Below are positions 5,001-7,179 of a DNA stretch of 7,179 nucleotides, in pieces. Source of the stretch: Acidobacteriaceae bacterium (GTDB taxonomy: Bacteria > Acidobacteriota > Terriglobia > Terriglobales > Acidobacteriaceae); NCBI GenBank assembly GCA_003165455.1, contig PLUJ01000325.1, positions 1 through 7,179 on the forward strand, given 5' to 3'. Both the position numbers and the translations under genes were made by a program. Under the pieces are notes generated by a model that was not told the DNA's origin, did not search any database, and worked only from the letters and a program-made list of their open reading frames with translations. Every line of letters starts with the position of its first letter. Within the stretch, counting starts at the first letter, position 1.

Positions 5001-6389
5001 TCACTTTCCGCCGAGCGCGGCAAAAATATTTGGCGCGATAATGCTGACTCCATAGAGGACGCCCGTAGCCGTCAACACGATCACGATGCCTTTCGAAAGT
5101 ATGCTCGCCCACAGCGGGCTGACCAGGTCGCCCATAATTTCCCGGTCATTCACCAGCATATAAAGGAACACTAAAGCAGGTGGCATCGCCAGCACCGCCA
5201 CCACATTCACCACCAGCACCACAAACACCAGCGGCAATCCAGGAATCACCACAATCCCCGCCGCTGCCACCGCGCACAAACCCAGCACCGCATAGAACGA
5301 CTTGCCTTCGGTCATCGGCAGATTCAAACTGTGTGGCCGCTGGGTCACTTCGCCAAACGCATAAGCCGACGAAGTCGAAATCGTAATCGCCGCCACGATG
5401 CCTGCTTCCACCATCCCCAGCGCAAACAGCGATGCCCCGAACCGCCCGATCAGTGGTACCAGCGCCTGCGCAAACTGCGCTGCCTCAAAATTCTCAGCGC
5501 TGATTCGTCCGAACAACGGAGCCGTCGCCAAAATCGCCCCCACCGCCGCCGCAGCCGCCAACCCCGCGCCCAGCACCGTATCGATGCGCCCGAAGCGAAT
5601 ATCCTTCGTCGTCAGCCCCTTATCCACCGTCGCGCTCTGCTGGAAGAACAGCATCCACGGCGTCACCGTCGCCCCAATATCCGAGAGCACAATCAGCACG
5701 GTATCCCGGTTGAACCCCGGCAACGGCTTCCATGTGATAAACGCATGCCCAACTGCGCCCCAGTGCGGATGCGCCATCAGCGCCACCGGAACAAAAATCA
5801 GATTGAACGCCGCCGCCGCCAGCACCGCCCGCTCCCACGTCCAGTACCGATGGCTCAGCAACGCCGAAAACAGCACAGCCAGAGCCACCAGAACCGCGGC
5901 CCACGGCGGCACGCCAAAGAATCCCAGCCCCGCGCGAATCGCAATGAACTCCGTGATCAGCGTCAGAAAATTGCCGATCCCCAGGTCGATCATCGAGAAC
6001 CAACCCCAGAACGGCCCAAAGCGCTCGAAGATCAGCTCCGCATGCCCGCGATGGGTCGCCGCGCCCAGCCGCACCGTCATCTCCTGGACCACCAGCGCCA
6101 TCCCGAACGTCAGCACCACGAACGGAAGAAAAAAACCTATCCCGAATTTCGCTCCCGTCGCCGCGTACGACAGCATGCTGGGCCCGTCATTCTCACCCAG
6201 CATCACCAGAATCCCCGGCCCGATCAGCAGCCACAGCAGCCACGCGCGCCCTCGCAGACCGCGCCCACCGCGAGCCGCCGTCACCCGCGCACGGTCATGC
6301 GCGCGGTCGACGTCCTCGTGCGTGACGACGACTTCGTCTTCTGCCGCCAGAACACGCAACTGCCGCCCGGATTGTGCGCCTGCACCCAT
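5001..6389 (-). CDS. Divergent NRAMP-family divalent metal transporter
   Basis: A 462-residue multi-span inner-membrane protein related to NRAMP/MntH proton-coupled metal importers. After a polar Arg-rich N-terminal extension (1-48), about eleven hydrophobic segments follow. The segment-1 block reads IGPGILVMLGENDGPSML (56-73), where ordinary NRAMPs carry the metal-binding DPGN. The segment-6 block reads DIGATVTPWMLFFQQS (237-252), where they carry MPHN. VVQEMTVRLGAATHRGHAELI (100-120) is typical of this NRAMP subgroup. Loss of both canonical metal-binding motifs suggests a different cation preference (the related NRMT group moves magnesium), but the substrate cannot be read from sequence alone. 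The ATG at 6389 has only a distant purine-rich stretch (GAGAAG) upstream; a slightly different start is possible. It is convergent with the sulfur operon and probably heads an operon with the small membrane protein. Confidence 0.85.
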   Translation of the reverse strand: MGAGAQSGRQLRVLAAEDEVVVTHEDVDRAHDRARVTAARGGRGLRGRAWLLWLLIGPGILVMLGENDGPSMLSYAATGAKFGIGFFLPFVVLTFGMALVVQEMTVRLGAATHRGHAELIFERFGPFWGWFSMIDLGIGNFLTLITEFIAIRAGLGFFGVPPWAAVLVALAVLFSALLSHRYWTWERAVLAAAAFNLIFVPVALMAHPHWGAVGHAFITWKPLPGFNRDTVLIVLSDIGATVTPWMLFFQQSATVDKGLTTKDIRFGRIDTVLGAGLAAAAAVGAILATAPLFGRISAENFEAAQFAQALVPLIGRFGASLFALGMVEAGIVAAITISTSSAYAFGEVTQRPHSLNLPMTEGKSFYAVLGLCAVAAAGIVVIPGLPLVFVVLVVNVVAVLAMPPALVFLYMLVNDREIMGDLVSPLWASILSKGIVIVLTATGVLYGVSIIAPNIFAALGGK

Positions 6390-6435
6390 CCCGTTAGCTT
6401 CTCTTTGATGAAGAAAAATGGCCCAGCACCACAGT

Positions 6436-6463
6436 TTCGTCCGCTCGGTGACAGGCGGACGAA
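6436..6463 (-). repeat. 9-bp perfect inverted repeat in the transporter 5' leader
   Basis: TTCGTCCGC (6436-6444) and GCGGACGAA (6455-6463) are exact inverted copies with a 10-base spacer. They lie between the proposed minus-strand promoter (6481-6509) and the transporter start (6389), so in the mRNA they would form a hairpin within an 85-base leader. No T-tract follows directly. It could be a regulatory RNA hairpin or an operator for a metal-responsive repressor. It does not match the yybP-ykoY manganese riboswitch as far as I can see. Confidence 0.5.
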
Positions 6464-6480
6464 GCGCCGCAATATTTCCG

Positions 6481-6509
6481 AGTCTACGTGGCCCGCGCGC
6501 ATCTGTAAA
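6481..6509 (-). promoter_or_regulatory. Sigma70-type promoter for the NRAMP-like transporter
   Basis: Read on the minus strand, the -35 is TTTACA (complement of 6504-6509, 5 of 6 consensus) and the -10 is TAGACT (complement of 6481-6486, 4 of 6), separated by exactly 17 bases. Transcription would start near 6474, leaving a leader of about 85 bases before ATG 6389 that includes the inverted repeat at 6436-6463. Confidence 0.5.
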
Positions 6510-6594
6510 CCATAGTTAACGCTAAAATGTTAAGAAAGGTTCATATTCTGTGCGGCCCAAACCTCAGTAATCAGCCTCTCCGTGCGCTCGCCCC

Positions 6595-6631
6595 AAATGG
6601 TTCCAGCTCACCCACAAAATGGTTCTAGAAT
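6595..6631 (+). promoter_or_regulatory. Direct repeat AAATGGTTC and possible -10 upstream of right acnA
   Basis: AAATGGTTC occurs at 6595-6603 and again at 6617-6625, 22 bases apart (about two helical turns), each preceded by a C-rich triplet and followed by CAG or TAG. The second copy directly abuts TAGAAT (6626-6631), a 5-of-6 match to a -10 box; the -35 region is poor. The arrangement resembles a promoter depending on an activator that binds two same-face sites. It is suggestive only. Confidence 0.35.
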
Positions 6632-6814
6632 AGAAAACGATGATCGTCGATTCAGCGATCTCGTTTCCCCCGCTGCTCCGCCGCTTCCGGCGAGGCCGTC
6701 CCGATAGAGGACGACGCATTTCAGCCTGATTGGCCGCTCCTCATCCCGCTCCGCCTCCTCAACGCCAGGCGAGAGCGAAGCCCCTTGCGCCCATCACCAC
6801 GAAAGGAAACGCAA
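6632..6814 (+). other. Non-coding leader region before the right acnA
   Basis: No ORF of interest was found here. If transcription starts from the TAGAAT box, this would be a 5' leader of about 175 bases. A short inverted repeat, GATCG (6642-6646) and CGATC (6656-6660), is present. The only clear element near the end is the Shine-Dalgarno AAAGGAAA (6802-6809) of the aconitase gene. Confidence 0.4.
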
Positions 6815-7179
6815 ATGAATACCTTCGGCAGCCAGTCCGAACTCAAAGCCGGCGGCAAGACCTACGAGATCTTCCGCCTCAGCGCTCTCGAGCAGCAGCG
6901 CAACATCCGCCTCTCGCGCCTCCCCTTCAGCCTCCGCATCCTTCTCGAAAACCTCCTCCGCTACGAGGACGGCAAAAGCGTCACTGCCGACGACATCGAG
7001 TTCCTCGCGAAGTGGGACCCGAAAGCCGAGCCCTCCCGCGAAATCTCCTGGATGCCCGCCCGCGTCCTCATGCAGGACTTCACCGGTGTCCCCGCCGTCG
7101 TCGACCTCGCCGCGATGCGCGACGCCATGAAAGTCCTCGGTGGCGATCCGCAAAAGATCAATCCCCTCCAGCCCGCCGA
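6815..7179 (+). CDS. acnA: Aconitate hydratase AcnA, N-terminal part (right copy)
   Basis: The first 121 codons of a second AcnA/IRP1-type aconitase, running off the right edge. It shares with the left copy LPFSLRILLENLLR (about residues 37-50) and QDFTGVPAVVDLAAMRDA (about 87-104), continuing to GGDPQKINPLQPA. E. coli AcnA has the closely similar blocks LLENLLR and VLMQDFTGVPAVVDLAAMR, which supports the AcnA rather than AcnB or AcnD assignment. ATG 6815 has AAAGGAAA a few bases upstream. Compared with the left copy it uses more C-ending codons and resembles the consensus AcnA slightly more, so it may be the housekeeping enzyme and the left one a specialised paralogue, but this is speculation. 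Cluster-binding cysteines are beyond the window. Confidence 0.95.
   Translation, partial: MNTFGSQSELKAGGKTYEIFRLSALEQQRNIRLSRLPFSLRILLENLLRYEDGKSVTADDIEFLAKWDPKAEPSREISWMPARVLMQDFTGVPAVVDLAAMRDAMKVLGGDPQKINPLQPA

Noticed and set aside
5331..6515. Long plus-strand ORFs (394 and 336 codons) opposite the transporter
   Set aside because: Arg/Pro/Gln-rich or Ser/Ala-rich translations with no domain features; they are antisense shadows of a GC-rich gene whose minus-strand product has clear membrane segments and family motifs.
6642..6660. GATCG/CGATC inverted repeat as a regulatory hairpin
   Set aside because: Only five base pairs with a nine-base loop; too short to separate from chance in this sequence.
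1..7179. CRISPR arrays, tRNA or rRNA genes, insertion sequences, attachment sites
   Set aside because: None seen on either strand by reading; no spaced direct repeats of CRISPR type, no transposase, no integrase.

Overview
The window is a GC-rich chromosomal segment with a complete assimilatory sulfate-reduction operon in the middle, a divergent NRAMP-type metal transporter to its right, and the 5' end of an aconitase gene at each edge. Codon choice, gene order and protein character suggest a soil-type Acidobacteriota (Terriglobia-like) genome. That assignment is an inference from general resemblance, because the window contains no rRNA or other phylogenetic marker.

Layout. Positions 1-314 (minus) hold the N-terminus of an AcnA-type aconitase. 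Positions 315-797 form a long regulatory region. It contains several short palindromes, a good sigma70-like promoter (594-622), a short leader ORF (632-721) with six Cys codons in a nine-codon stretch, and a strong intrinsic terminator (747-787) ending just before the first structural gene. Positions 798-4736 (plus) are a tight four-gene operon: ferredoxin-type siroheme sulfite reductase, precorrin-2 dehydrogenase/sirohydrochlorin ferrochelatase, uroporphyrinogen-III methyltransferase, and a [4Fe-4S] APS reductase. Positions 4771-6389 (minus) encode an NRAMP-like transporter followed by a 70-residue single-span membrane protein. Positions 6390-6814 are a second regulatory region, and 6815-7179 (plus) begin a second AcnA-type aconitase.

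How the genes work together. CysH reduces APS to sulfite and the sulfite reductase reduces sulfite to sulfide for cysteine synthesis. The two middle genes make the siroheme that the sulfite reductase needs, starting from uroporphyrinogen III. ATP sulfurylase is not in the window.

Main discovery candidate. The operon appears to be controlled by a cysteine-responsive transcription attenuator. The leader RNA contains four segments that can pair in the classic 1:2, 2:3 and 3:4 manner of the trp attenuator. A polycysteine leader peptide places ribosome stalling immediately upstream of segment 2. The 2:3 antiterminator and the 3:4 terminator compete for the same bases (748-758). The leader ORF lacks a Shine-Dalgarno sequence, and the promoter places the transcript start at or just before its ATG, so translation may be leaderless. 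All pairings were derived by hand from the sequence; function is inferred.
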